A stretch of 64,000 nt of DNA from Siphonodentalium dalli (GCA_032622095.1 CP136068.1:163699465-163763464); one strand, 5' to 3'. Counted from the stretch's first letter, positions 24,540 through 37,002 are shown. Notes: generated by a model not told the origin, from the sequence alone. Numbers and translations are program-made.

Positions 24540-25400
24540 AAACACAAATCATCATGGATAGTATTCATAGTAATGACCCCAGCAGTGAATCACTGTCGTA
24601 TAAATACGTCAATATGCTTTATTGGAATGCAACTGGCCTTTCTTCTGGTGCCACGTATTTGAATTGTTTGTTCAATCAGTTTGAATACGATGTCATAGGT
24701 ATTTCAGAGCATTGGCTCAACCCAGATAAATTATATCTTTTGAATGATATACATATCAATTACACCAGTATCGGTAAATGCGGTAGAACTGTTGTAACAC
24801 AAACAGGTGGTACATATTGTCGCAATGGCGTAGCTATTCTCGTCAACAAGAAATATGCATGTAACTTTGCTAGTGTAGACGTTGAAAACGAACGTATAAT
24901 TGGAATTCTGATTCGCCTGGGATATAATAATTTCATTTCCATATTCCAGGTGTACCTACCTAACTCCAATTATCCAAAAGAAGAATTTACAAAATAGCTT
25001 TGAGTTCTCAATGACCTCATACATGAGTTTTCGTCTCATGTGTCTATATTCCTAATGGGCGACTTGAATGCCCATTTACCTCGTACGAGTACCGAAACTC
25101 AGTCAGTTCCCACAGAACCTAGGACAAATTCTTTATCACTACTCCTGAGATATTTTCTCTGTGTACACAACACATGTATGTTATCGCTGATGGCATTACC
25201 GATGTGCAGCAGTCCAAATATGTATTTCGTTCCATACTCATCTCTTGTTTCATCATCGTCATTGAGTTATTACATTACTGTCCATGAATGTAAAAGTGAT
25301 TTGATGCATAACATTGAAATTCTTGACGATGACGCTATTAACACATCAAACCACCGATCTGTGAGATGCACCGCTGCTATCCCATGTCCCATGAACAGTA
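24540..25400 (+). pseudogene. LINE ORF2 endonuclease domain remnant
   Basis: Frame 2 gives a recognisable endonuclease/exonuclease/phosphatase fold: 'YWNATGLSSG', 'DVIGISEHWLN', 'NGVAILVNKK', then 'IFLMGDLNAHLP' and 'INTSNHRSV' (degenerate form of the SDH motif). Two in-frame stops at 24995 and 25001 interrupt it. In active relatives this domain nicks target DNA. Confidence 0.8.
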
Positions 25401-25409
25401 ACTCTAATA

Positions 25410-26760
25410 TTTTGAGATCATTATCCTCGAGAGACTCCGATGTAGCAATATATTCAAGAACTTCCCAACCTCTATGCAGATTTAATAGGGGCGTCTGTTG
25501 CTCAATAACCACATTCGAGCTGCATGAAACATTTGCGTATGCAGAATGCCACGGGTCTCGGATATATGGAGCGTTCCTTGATTCAAAGAAAGCGTTTGAT
25601 CTCGTATGGCAATATTAATACGGCCTCATCTATAAATTGTCTCAAAAAAGGTGTAACGGGTGCTATGCTCAGAATCATTTCAAACATGTACTCAGATGAA
25701 CAGAGCCATGTTCTTGTAATGGGGTAACATCTGGAGCCTTCACGGTTGAGCAAGGAATAATTCAACGATATGTATTGTGGCCCTTCTTGTATCTTGTCTT
25801 TATTGATGAACTTGTGGCATCCCTGTCAGATTCGCGTGATGGCGTTCACATAATATTTATTTCACGCCCGTCCCCTACGACGGCTGATGACAACTATACT
25901 CTCATTCACAGACTGAGGTATCCGTAGACTCATCAACATTTGTCACCTATATAGTTTAAAGTGGCGCTTCGAGTTCTCACACGAGAAAATAAAAGTTGTT
26001 GTATTTGGCACCTCACAAAACCGGCGTCACACTGAGGATAGACCATGGGAGATCGGACCCAGACATATCGCCAACGTAGTGGAAGTCTCTTATCTGGTTA
26101 TTATTCAGAGCTCGACAGGTCAACACAACCCAACAGTTGAGAAGGATACTTATTCTCAGCTTGTCGCTCACCAGTTACAACCGAGTTCTCTCCTTTAACC
26201 AACCTAAAGATTATTAAGCATATCTTTATTCCCAAAGCTCATTATGGCTGTGCATCATGATGGGGTTTGTCACATACGCAGTATACGACGTTAGAACGCG
26301 CTTATCGCATTTGTGTTAAGAATTTACAGCGCATCCCGAAACGCAGCAATACAATAGTATCACTATCACTACTCGGACTTCTCCCTAATGAGTACGAAAT
26401 TCAGCGGAGAAAATTATTGTTTCTTGGAACACTGGTTAACTTACCACGGAATCCCTGAGCAGCTTTCGATGTATTCCTATTCAATTATCATGGTAATCGA
26501 ATATACGGTCGCCCGATGACACAATTTCTGAAAGATATCTCTGATAATCTCCATAGATTCAACTTATACCATTATCTTCCATCTTTTACGGAAACGGGTT
26601 TCTTCCCCATTCAGTTCACTTGGAAGAACATTGTCAGAGATTGTCTCTCTGCTCACTACTCACGCGAAGTGAGTCAGGGTGATCAGAAAGACGATTCTCT
26701 ATCATTTCTCTTCAAGGTAAAGTCCGACAATCAGTCACTGTGGACACTTTGGTAGCTCTC
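25410..26760 (+). pseudogene. LINE ORF2 reverse transcriptase and 3' domain remnant
   Basis: Seen in pieces across frames: 'YGAFLDSKKAFDLVW' (RT motif with FLD..KAF), 'GVTGAMLRIISNMYSD', 'EQGIIQRYVLWPFLYLVFID', and 'TTADDNYTL' with the catalytic ADD at 25883-25891. The characteristic C-terminal 'TLERAYRICVKNLQRIPKR...LLGLLPNEYEIQRRKLLFLG' region lies at about 26285-26440. Numerous frame changes; non-functional. Confidence 0.8.
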
Positions 26761-27009
26761 TCTCGAAGAACCTGAATATTTCCCCATCTGTATCAAGATG
26801 GCCAATATGTTGACCAAAACCACGTATGACAATGACGCTCAATGCAGTCGGCAACCAAACATATTCAAATCTTTTGTTTCACAGGTATCTCGAATGTACA
26901 TCTGAGTTTGCACAGATGGTACGGAACACATTTTGGTATTCACTGATTTGGAATTGAAACTTTTATCTTTCTTGAAAACATGAATAGCGATACATTCCTT
27001 GCGTATACT

Positions 27010-27335
27010 GCCTTGGCGGGTATATCCCAATGCAAATTGAACTGTTGTGTGATTAATATCGTCTTTTCAAGCGATGTGTGAGGGTTATTTTCATCTTATG
27101 TTCTGACTAAGTTTTATAATTAAAATATCATATCGGATACCTCATTAACTTATATATAATATCGAAAGAGGGTTTCTTTCGATATTATATATAAGTTAAT
27201 GAGGTATCCGATATGATATTTTAATTATAAAACTTAGTCAGAACATAGGATGAAAATAAACCTCACACATCGCTTGAAAAGACGATATTAATCACAGAAC
27301 AGTTCAATTTGCATTGGGATATACCCGCCAAGGCA
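27010..27335. repeat. Near-perfect 326-bp palindrome
   Basis: Arms of about 160 bp (27010-27169 and 27175-27335) are inverse copies with only a handful of differences around a roughly 5-bp centre. The outer ends read 'gccttggcgggtatatccc' and its complement. It directly follows LINE 3' sequence. It may be a foldback element or an inverted duplication of the LINE tail. Confidence 0.9.
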
Positions 27336-27375
27336 TATTGCCTTTGTGGATGCATCAGGGCAGAAGTTCACCTCA

Positions 27376-27379
<4 letters not shown>

Positions 27380-27413
<34 letters not shown>
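27380..27413. repeat. (TA)n microsatellite
   Basis: About 16 TA units following the palindrome. Confidence 0.95.
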
Positions 27414-27416
<3 letters not shown>

Positions 27417-27669
27417 TTAAACATCTTGTCTTGCAGTATATTATTCCCACAATTTATTTATAGTGCTTCGTAAACTATTCTTCGGTATGGTGACTGGAAA
27501 GTCATCAGTTCTCCTGTTAATTTGATTATCACTTAAGGAATTAGATCGGCCTATCCGCACTTTGAAGGACGAGCTTACCTAAGTTAATAAACAACTACCT
27601 TCAAATATGCCTTCTCAAGTTAAATTATATTGCATGTGTATATATGTCATCAGATAACTTTTGTATATA

Positions 27670-27732
27670 TTCTCTCTCTCTCTCTATCTATCTCTCTCTC
27701 ACTCTCTCTCTCCCTCTCTCTCTCTCTCTCTC
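27670..27732. repeat. (TC)n microsatellite
   Basis: About 30 TC units with a few TA and CA interruptions. Confidence 0.95.
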
Positions 27733-27821
27733 GGTCTACCATATGAAATTATGATTGTCTTCAAAATAAATAAAAACAATTTCATGTTAGTTGTTGGCAG
27801 CCATTTGCAGAACTATTTCGT

Positions 27822-28784
27822 CGTCAGTATAGTTTTGTAACCGTGCGTATTCGATATATTGCCCGCGGCTTGTATTACGGTGCTGGCTTACGGTGTGATG
27901 TTCCAATTTCGTATATCATCCTGTTAAATGACCAGATTACTATATACCGGTAATCCCTGTGTAATAATAACCAGTTTACTGTATACCCGGTAATCCCTGT
28001 GTCTGCTTCAATTATCAAATCGCAACTGTCTGTTTTAAACCTCTATGCTATTTCCTTTCAAATATAATCAGTGGATTGTGAAAATGGTTACACTTCAGTT
28101 ATGCAACAATCTCTCAAAGCGATTTGAACCTAGCAACCCTGTATGTGTGTGGGGCGTACATGAACATTATATAAAGGTGCAGTTAACACACCGACCTTTA
28201 TCGAGTCCAGCTTTTAACGTGACGATATACAGCACATAACTTGATTTCTCAGATTTTGTGAGGTAATATTCGCTGAGGTGAGTTTATTCTTGATAGACTT
28301 TTGAGACATTTTTGTATTTGATTAATACTTTATCGACACTATATACATGGTCACATTAAAAAACAAACATACGAAGTATAATGACAATAGCAACAATAAT
28401 ATCCTGTTCTGGGCGGTGAGGGGGACTTTCGAACGCAACTCGCACACGTCTTGCACACATTCAAAAATCGAATACGACACATCACTCTTTTTTATTTTAC
28501 AGTGTCACAGATTATGTTAATGAATGAACGATATATATATGAAAATATTTCACCCATCCTTGTAAAAAAGAATTACAAAGTTATATTTAGAATTCGTTTA
28601 AAAAATCCAACGTGTTTTTGTCACAAAGTTACAAATGCTTACTGGGGAATAACTCCAACTAGAAAAATTAAAATAGTTACCTATCATTGTAAAAAAGGGT
28701 TACTAAGTTACATTAATTTTGGAATTCGATTAAAAATCCGACGATGTTTTGTCACAAAATTACAAATGCTTACCGGGGAATAAC
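27822..28784 (+). repeat. Promoter-like block P, copy 1 (5' part)
   Basis: Homologous to 45610-46465 and 61950-62700. All share 'gtaaccgtgcgt.ttcga', 'acggtgctggctta', 'caatctctcaaagcgatttgaac', a TATATAAA box, and a tail with repeated 'aaagttacaaatgctta'. The FB2 element splits this copy; it continues at 32768-33600. Confidence 0.85.
28168..28283 (+). promoter_or_regulatory. Conserved TATA box and candidate first exon with splice donor
   Basis: TATATAAAGG at 28168-28177, then about 100 bp conserved in block copies 1 and 3 ending GCTGAG|GTGAGT (donor GT at 28278). The same pair occurs at 62244/62354. In copy 2 the TATA box is kept (45925) but the donor reads cttgag. This fits a promoter with a short non-coding first exon; transcription is inferred, not shown. 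Confidence 0.45.
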
Positions 28785-29964
28785 ACCCCCGTGTACGTGG
28801 TATCGCCAAAACCGAGGGTATCGCCAAAACCGAGAATATGGGGAAGTCATTTTCAAGTATATGATATGGGGATATGTTTGTTTCTCACCGTAATACAGAC
28901 ATCGAGCATCGTATGTGTATGTCCACACGAAGCATGAGTATTTATCCACCAGTTGTCAATCAGTTTTCCCAGATCAGACCATTAATTTATTTTGGCGAAT
29001 TTTTTCAATGGTGTTTTTGCTTTTGCTCACTCAAATTTTCGAGAACAACCATTTACTAGTATAGTTCCTGGACTTCCACGCTTCCAAAACAAATGCCGGT
29101 ATATAGTTGAATCTGTCAATGAAGCATAGGATTTGACATAATTTAATAAATCCTTGTGGTTCTCAATATCCGCGCGATATGAAGGGACCACTGTCAGTCC
29201 AGAAAGATGCGAACGGCACAGATGAAGATGCGCCAAACGCCGAGTTTCTGTGCAGTAAATATGCGTATTACTTAAGGAGTTCTGATGAGTTTTCGAGTGA
29301 TTTTATGTGTATCTGAGACTGATCAATTGGACTGCGAATGTCATCTGAATATGAATCCATAACATATTCGAAACATTGTGTGCATATATATTATGAAAGT
29401 GTTTCAATTGAAATTAATTGAACATTCATCTCAGCATTCAGATTTGCGATCTCAAGAACGTGAATGAATGATAACGCGATGCCTTGATCACACGCACGTG
29501 AATGCTGCCGTTTGCATGCATGCAGCTAATCGGTTATTCGTTTAGTATTAACATGCTTGGATTTTGTATATAGACCACACATGCCGGACGACACGTTACG
29601 GCGTATCAACGATTTGTTATAATCATGTTTATTTTGCAGACTTTATGACTCGTTCCCACTCGAGTAGACCGTTACGCGACAATGAAACCGAATCATCTTA
29701 TCGAATATACATATCTCGTATTGCTCCAAATTATGCAATTCTGGCTTTTTAAGAGTCATCAGATAATATTGTAACGATTCTATGTTAACCTTAAACATCA
29801 GTACATATATCATCACAATGTGCTATGTGTGGCACACGTGTGTGCCTTCTTATCCGGATGTCGATGGACCTCTGTATTGTATCTATGTACAAAACCATGT
29901 TTAAACAAAATCAAACCAGACCATGCGGTTTTGATCAATAACGTATCTTCCTCAGATATGAAGC

Positions 29965-29988
29965 TATATATATATATATATATATATG
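29965..29988. repeat. (TA)n microsatellite in FB2
   Basis: About 11 TA units in the FB2 interior. Confidence 0.9.
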
Positions 29989-30218
29989 GGGAAGTGTTAT
30001 GTTGCACCAACACACCACTGTCACATCCCTATAACCGAGTGGATGAATTAGCCGACTAAAAGACAGAACATGTTATCTTCGGATGTAGCCTAGTATGTTC
30101 GCGGATAGAGCACGTATACATATTTATCTTTTTTCCTGTGATCTTTTGTATAAGAATTATTATTGGAAATTGTTCGCTTGACCGCCACCATGTGCCATGG
30201 TATCCATATTTCTCTGTT

Positions 30219-31902
30219 GAATGGTTTGACAGAGGTTAAGACCCCCCCCAACAAAACAAATACTCTCCTTGAAGACAAATACATTTGTGATGCATAACAC
30301 GTTATACTCATCATCGGGTCTCGTGAATGTTTGCACGATTTGAGCTATAATCGCAACAATTTTCTCGGTCTGTGAACAAAGCAAAAACAGCCAGTCCGCA
30401 TAAAATCACCGGGCGCGGAGGCTTAATTAAATTATAATTAATCCCTTAATCAGTCAATTCATCCGTTCACTTATGTGTTGCGCGGATATTTTGTGGCATC
30501 TCGAATTTAGTATTATGAAACACCATGTCTGAATCAGATGCGCCATTGGAAATTGTGCCCATAGACGAAGCGTTAGGGAAAGTCAGATGCGACTTGACGC
30601 TGAACATCCATAACAATTTTGGTTAGAACCATAAACCAAACCCAGGACGGAGACCCTGATAAGATAAGATTCATTTCGGTTAAACATACATATCAATTAC
30701 AGTATATGCAACCTATACGATAACATAATGAAGTCTTGTGTAAATATTATGCCCACTAAATATGTGGTCCTAGGGCTAAATTATAAAAGTTGTAAACTAT
30801 AGTGCAATTTACATGTGCACATGACAATCATGGCAGTATACACATGTTCCACAGTGAAGTGTTTATTATAAATAGCAGTAACTTTGTTGTGTGTGTGTAC
30901 ATATATGTTCGGATGTTTAGTGTGTTAACATAGAATCGTTACAATTTTATCTGATGACTCTTAAAAAATTGCATAATTTGGAGCAATACGACGTATGTAT
31001 AATCCATAAGATGATTCGGTTTCATTGTCTCGTAACGGTCTACTCGAGTGGGAACTCGAATGGTTTGACAGAGGTTAAGACCCCCCCCCCCCCCAACAAA
31101 ACAAATACTCTCCTTGAAGACAAATACATTTGTGATGCATGACACGTTATACTCATCATCGGGTCTCGTGAATGTTTGCACGATTTGAGCTATAATCGCA
31201 ACAATTTTCTCGGTCTGTGAACAAAGCAAAAACAGCCAGTCCGCATAAAATCACCGGGCGCGGAGGCTTAATTAAATTATAATTAATCCCTTAATCAGTC
31301 AATTCATCCGTTCACTTATGTGTTGCGCGGATATTTTGTGGCATCTCGAATTTAGTATTATGAAACGCCATGTCTGAATCAGATGCGCCATTGGAAATTG
31401 TGCCCATAGACGAAGCGTTAGGGAAAGTCAGATGCGACTTGACGCTGAACATCCATAACAATTTTGGTTAGAACCATAAACCAAACCCAGGACGGAGACC
31501 CTGATAAGATAAGATTCATTTCGGTTAAACATACATATCAATTACAGTATATGCAACCTATACGATAACATAATGAAGTCTTGTGTAAATATTATGCCCA
31601 CTAAATGTGTGGTCCTAGGGCTAAATTATAAAAGTTGTAAACTATAGTGCAATTTACATGTGCACATGACAATCATGGCAGTATACACATGTTCCACAGT
31701 GAAGTGTTTATTATAAATAGCAGTAACTTTGTTGTGTGTGTGTACATATATGTTCGGATGTTTAGTGTGTTAACATAGAATCGTTACAATTTTATCTGAT
31801 GACTCTTAAAAAATTGCATAATTTGGAGCAATACGACGTATGTATAATCCATAAGATGATTCGGTTTCATTGTCTCGTAACGGTCTACTCGAGTGGGAAC
31901 GA
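30219..31902 (+). repeat. Near-identical 845-bp direct duplication inside FB2
   Basis: 30219-31057 and 31058-31902 match almost base for base. The main difference is a C tract, 8 C at about 30241 against 14 C at about 31081. The unit spans FB2 interior plus the inner part of the right arm, so arm sequence from 'gttaacatagaatcgttaca' to 'tactcgagtgggaac' occurs twice on this side. The near-identity points to a recent event. Confidence 0.92.
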
Positions 31903-32767
31903 GTCATAAAGTCTGTAAAATAAACATGATTATAACAAATCGTTGATACGCCGTAGCGTGTCGTCCGGCATGTGTGGTTTATATACAAACTCCAAGCATG
32001 TTAATACTAAACGAATAACCGATTAGCTGCATGCATGCGAACGGCAGCATTCACGTGCGTGTGATCAATGCATCGCGTTATCCTTCATTCACGTTCTTGA
32101 GATCGCAAATCTGAATGATGAGATGGATGTTCAATTAATTTCAATTGAAACACATTCATAATATATATGCACACAGTATTTCGAATATGTTATGGATTCA
32201 TATTTCAGATGACATTCGCAGTCCAATTGATCAGTCTCAGATACACATAAAAACACTCGAAAACTCATCAGAACTCCTTAAGTAATACGCATATTTACTG
32301 CACAGAAACTCGGCGTTTGGTCGCATCTTCATCTGTGCCGTTCGCATCTTTCTGGACCGACAGTGGTCCCTTCATATCGCGCGGATATTGAGAACGACAC
32401 GGATTTTTTAAATTCTGTCAAATCCTATACTTCATTGACAGATTCAACTATATACCGGCATTTGTTTTGGAAGCGTGGAAGTCCAGGAACTATACTAGTG
32501 AATGGATGTTCTCGAAAATTTGAGTGAGCAAAAGCAAAACCACCAATGAAAAAATTCGACAAAAATTAATGGTCTGATCTGGGAAAACTAAATGACAACT
32601 AGTGGATACATACTCCTGCTTCGTGTGGACATACACAATACGATGCTCGATGTCTGTATAACGATGAGAAACAAACATATCCCCATATCATATACGTGAA
32701 AATGACTTTCCCATATTCTCGGTTTTGGCGATACCCTCGGTTTTGGCTATACCATGTACACGGGGGT

Positions 32768-33600
32768 GAATAACACCAACTTGAACAATTAAAATAGTTC
32801 ACCTATCATTGTAAAAAGGGTTACTAAGTTATATTTGGAAGTCGTTTGAAATATCCGACGTGGTTTTTTGTCACAAAGGTACAAATGCTCACCGGGGAAT
32901 AAGCCCAACTAGAAAAATGAAAGTAACGACTTCCATATGTAACTTTGTGACAAAAAAAAGAGGATTTGTTTGCACTTGTTCGGGTGTGTTACACTTATAA
33001 ATCAGTACTCATGCAGGCGCTATGTCAACTGGAGGAATGTAGCATTCTACTAACATCGCCGACAATCTCAAGCCAATTAACCACAGAACTCCATAGAATA
33101 CATCGTCTGAACTAAATACGCTCAATTGTAAATATATACTTCACGATATCAGCGACTAACTAGCTAACTAATTTCGCTAAGCATCGAGAGTCGCTGCATT
33201 TAATGAATATATAAGAATTACGGGGTGTGTTGTCAATTTGGATATAATATTTGTAAAAAAATAACTACTTTGAGCAAGACTATTGTCCATTTCTATTTGA
33301 TCACCCAAGATGAGTGTTTCATATCACTTTAAACGACCTCCAAATGTACCTTTGTATCCCCCTTTTTTCACAAGCATAGCGGGAATATTTAAATTGTTCT
33401 AGTTTGAGTTATTCTCTAATGGTCGGCAAACGTTGTGACAAAAAAAAAATTAAAAAAAACAAACAAAAAAACACATATGACTTGTAACCAACCCCTGTAA
33501 CCCGATTACAAACCCGTTATCTATATTTCTTGCACCAAATCTGGACATACATGTATCTTAATTAGAGCGGAAGTTCTTGTTGACGATTTTTACATTCAAC
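32768..33600 (+). repeat. Promoter-like block P, copy 1 (3' part)
   Basis: Continues copy 1 after FB2. Shares with 62700-63000 the 'aaaatgaaa.ta.cgacttcca' run, then 'cttgtaacc..cccctgtaacccgattacaaac' and 'gcaccaaatctggacatacatg'. The segment 32973-33320 is absent from copy 3. Confidence 0.8.
32973..33333 (+). repeat. Dispersed element with a single 55-bp unit
   Basis: Inverse homologue of 6516-6794. It ends with one copy (33279-33333) of the unit amplified twelve-fold at 5911-6570. Absent from block P copy 3, so either inserted here or lost there. Confidence 0.75.
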
Positions 33601-33789
33601 TCAGCAAAATGGCACCCAATTAGACCTATTTCGTTTGATTTAACTGATGTCTGTCATGCTTGTAGTTGTCAGTGTGCGGTTTGTACACTAGTGTTGATAT
33701 AATAACCCGAGAAGCACACTATGTTATACGCGTAATATTTTTTGGTTTTATTGGGATTTTCCAAACTTAATGACTGAGGAAATTACGCA

Positions 33790-35230
33790 AAGACTGTTAG
33801 ATATTATGTGTGTTTGCGTGGTCATTATTATGGTCGTGGGGAAATTGAAACCGGAATAAATTGGATACAATCTGATTTTGGTGTCATTCGACTCGGAAAA
33901 AGACATCATGCGAACAACATATCCAATATCCGCAAAAAAATGATCATGGGAAAATTCAATATCCAAGATGGCGTCCACACTAGCTATTGGAATCGGAACA
34001 ATCTGAAATTCTGCGGTAAATGCTCCAATTAATGCCAAATTTGAAATAAATTGAAATATAGACCCACAATGCTTAGTCATCAACCATATCTATATAATGT
34101 CTGTCACAAAATGGCCGCCAAATTGGACAAAATTGAATGAAATTTTAATTTTGTGTAATATTGAATAGTTAGTAAGAGTGAATAATCGATCGAATTGTGC
34201 GAGGAAGCATGATTGCAGCGTATACTAGAAACGTTTGATCAGAGATGTACGAATTCTCTCTAATGTATATTACGAGAGAGCAAGTGAAAGTAGGTTCTCG
34301 TGCAACTGTGTGAGCTGGACATTTGGGCGTCCGCAAATGAAAAGTAACGCAGTTTTTTCTATACTGTTTATCTTGAATCGTGTGATATATTGTAATTAAA
34401 ATCAGATAAATGTGATACAGTAGAGAAGGATTGATTATGTGACCTTTTCTAGATCAAACACATATGTACTCAGAGCAGTCTCGCGAAAGAGACCGATCAT
34501 CATTTATTTTGTTATCTACAACATCAAAGCGTTCAATACTCACTGCTATAGAATAGTATGATAGAAATTATATGACCCGCCATATCAAATCAAGTCGTAA
34601 GTCGGGATTCTTTTACCCTGTGCCAATGCATTCTCTTATATATGCGAGTCGACCATAGGTCGTCTCGCATATATAAGAGAATGCATTGGCCTAACAATTT
34701 TTTACAATTTTAATAATTTGTTCTTGTATTCTTTAACAATTTTATAATTTCACACATACAGAGCCCCAGACAAACATGAGCAGACGACACTCTTCTATAT
34801 GCTTCTATATATGTGTGGGGCTCCCTGCAGGGTAATGGATGTTTTTTATTTTATGTCCTAAAAATTGTAAGAAACATTTATTTAAAAAACATGATACAAA
34901 ATTGTTAGGCCAATGCATTCTCTTATATATGCGAGGCGACCTATGGTCGACTCGCATATATAAAAGAATGCATTGGCACAGGGTAAAACAAATCCCGACT
35001 TACGACTGGATTTGATATGGCGGGTCACAAGTGCCTCCGATCAAGTGATGAAACACGAATATTTCGCTTTTATCAGAAGAATGCATGGTCGTATATTATG
35101 AACGCAATTTATTAAAACACAAATGATTACGATAGGCTATCTTCAATACATTTCAAACTTGACCAAAATTGCCTGCATAGTCTGTGGCAGAGACTATATG
35201 TTTATGCCTGGAAATTATATTTGTTTGCGT
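33790..35230 (+). repeat. Segmental duplicate of 14.1-15.0 kb (copy carrying a type A element)
   Basis: See 14110-15010. Homology runs 33880-34560 and resumes at 35030 ('gcctcc.a.ca.gtga.aaaacacg'), interrupted by the element at 34571-35029. Many substitutions and no preserved frame suggest non-coding sequence. Confidence 0.8.
34571..35029. mobile_element. Type A element with double palindromic core
   Basis: 459 bp with the same ends and cores as 7059-7519. The unique middle is inverted relative to the other two copies (cagacaaacatgagcagacg before tgtggggctccctgc). Inserted in the segmental duplicate; the 14-kb paralogue lacks it. Confidence 0.92.
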
Positions 35231-35902
35231 ACGGGTTAAAAAACTATGGATAATTAGTAATTTAAATTTACACTAACACGGTGGGGAATCATGTGGTTTT
35301 TGTGGTTGTGAGTATCACGCTTTCAAAATGGCCGAGGCGAGGCAAACATACACAATCATAATATATGAGGAATTGACACAACAGTAGCATTTTGACTGTT
35401 ACGAGCATATGGTATTTTATTTTTAAAACACGTGTATACCTTATTTGTTCCGAAATACTCAGTAGTTTTCTTTAACATTCTGATCAAAGTTGACAGTCGG
35501 AGATCCGTGGAATACATCAGTTCATACATCTAGGAGAATCCTTCGACTGACAACTTTGTCACAATATTAAAGCAAACAGCTGTGAGTATGGACACACACC
35601 ACTATCAGCGTGTTTGAAAAATAGTATAGCATATGCTCGTAGCTGACAAAATGCTACGTACATGTACTATATCGTATCTTAGTTTATTACCTTTTTCCTC
35701 GTTTCTGATCGTATTTTCGATGACCTAAGTGATTTGCCCTGCGGAGTTCCTACACGTTTGCTGAAGTAGTATCTACAACATGAACACGTATTAGACTGAA
35801 TTAGATCAAAATATTGCACTTGGGCTGGAAATATTCATAATTTGTGTAAACTGTGTGCTATAAAAGCTGCGTATAAGACTCTCTGTTGAATCCTGCTACC
35901 TG
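35231..35902. other. Unannotated stretch
   Basis: Nothing supported. A loose inverted pair 'gttgacagtcggagatcc' and 'ccttcgactgacaactttgt' lies near 35490-35560. Confidence 0.4.
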
Positions 35903-36384
35903 TTAACCCTTTCAGTGCCAGGTCCGATTTTTGTATCAACCCATATACCCTGTGCCAATGCATTCTCTTATATATTCGAGTCGACCATAGGTCGCCTCGC
36001 ATATATAAGAGAATGCATTGGCCTAACAATTTTTCATCATTTGTTATTATTTTTTACAATTTTAATAATTTTTTCTTATATTCTTCAACAGGTATATTTA
36101 GTAGGTTTAGTGCCAGGGAATCTTATGTTTTTTATGGGCATCCAAATTATTGCTATGAATACTTGGTGATAGTTTTGAGTTATAACATGCCCCTAAGGTG
36201 TTATCCAGTTTGTTTTTAAATTCGCTATAGCATGATTAAGCATACCCAAAAAAATTCAACCAAAAAAAAAAATTCGAAAAAAAAAAAAGGAAAAAATAAT
36301 AATTATTTTTTATTTTGTTAGGGCCGATTTTACAGACCGTAAATTAGGGCCGATGAGATCGGCCCCTGGCACTCAAAGGGTTAA
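35903..36384. mobile_element. Type C TTAA element (complete ends)
   Basis: Ends TTAACCCTTTCAGTGCCAGG and CCTGGCACTcAAAGGGTTAA. Next to the left end sits one full palindromic core ('ccctgtgccaatgcattctc' to 'gcattggcctaaca'), then an AT-rich middle with 'tttagtgccagggaatctta', then a 'gggccgat' right arm. It is 482 bp and non-coding. The CCCTTT terminus and TTAA target fit piggyBac-like elements. Confidence 0.88.
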
Positions 36385-37000
36385 AGTGGGCAGATGAATC
36401 CTGAGTTAAAGGCGCATTTAGTTATCGAGTCACCGATTAATTTGTTTATAGTTCTTGATATACGGTTTATTAACAACATATGACATAACACATGATTAAA
36501 ATACTATAAATCATCACCATTTGGAACGTCTTTGTCTCAGAAGGTGGCCATAGAGTAATATACAATAGCCGAGATCATAGAAACATTTCCACCGTCTCGC
36601 TCCAAGAATGCAATATAATTAAAACTAAGATATAGAGTTATTCCCCTTCTATTGAAGATAATACACTTTGCACTACAATCCATAAGCAACTAAACCACAA
36701 ATAACACATCGGGGTACCTCAACAAAAAACAACATGATCAAAGTTTATTACGCTGGATAAGTTGACAATACAATGTTTTGGAGCTTCCTCTTTCAACTGG
36801 TATATAATATGGCATATATTTAATATAATGTGATATAGTGGTTCGAAAATTAAGTGGGACTTAAACATGTTCAGAATGGTATAAACCCCACGTATCGCCT
36901 GGAAATGGCCTAAATCCCGCGTACCAAAAACGAGAGGGGTGATTCCGGGGTTTAAAAGTTAATTACTTCGTATGATTTATTTTTTTTAAATTCACTTTTC
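36385..37000. other. Upstream region of the secreted-protein exon
   Basis: No repeat structure. Probably intron and/or upstream sequence of the gene at 37018. No convincing first exon seen. Confidence 0.4.
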
Positions 37001-37002
37001 AG
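37001..37002 (+). other. Candidate splice acceptor before the coding exon
   Basis: A pyrimidine-rich tract 'tttattttttttaaattcac' runs into ttttcAG, followed 15 bp later by the ATG at 37018. This suggests the coding exon is preceded by an intron and a non-coding first exon elsewhere. Confidence 0.5.

Larger units (their letters stand above)
23080..26950 (+). mobile_element. Degraded APE-type non-LTR retrotransposon (LINE)
   Basis: Two-ORF layout in sense orientation: ORF1 with coiled coil, then apurinic-type endonuclease, reverse transcriptase and a 3' domain. Many stops and frame changes show it is long dead. Outer boundaries are uncertain; no clear 3' tail or target duplication. A type B inverted-repeat element interrupts it at 24004-24386. 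The clade looks CR1/Jockey-like but is not certain. Confidence 0.85.
28785..32767. mobile_element. Foldback element FB2, 4.0 kb
   Basis: Starts ACCCCCGTGTACGTGG and ends in the matching inverse CATGTACACGGGGGT. Flanked by gaataac on both sides (28778-28784 and 32768-32774), a 7-bp target duplication. Inverted arms are about 1.0 kb (28785-29812 and 31744-32767), roughly 90% or more alike by eye. Block P copies 2 and 3 show the uninterrupted site 'g(g/t)gaataactcca'. The interior contains an 845-bp direct duplication. No transposase is recognised; superfamily unknown. Confidence 0.9.

Noticed and set aside
28785-32767. LTR-type element
   Set aside because: The terminal repeats are inverted, not direct, and there is no reverse transcriptase or integrase coding sequence; a foldback DNA element fits.
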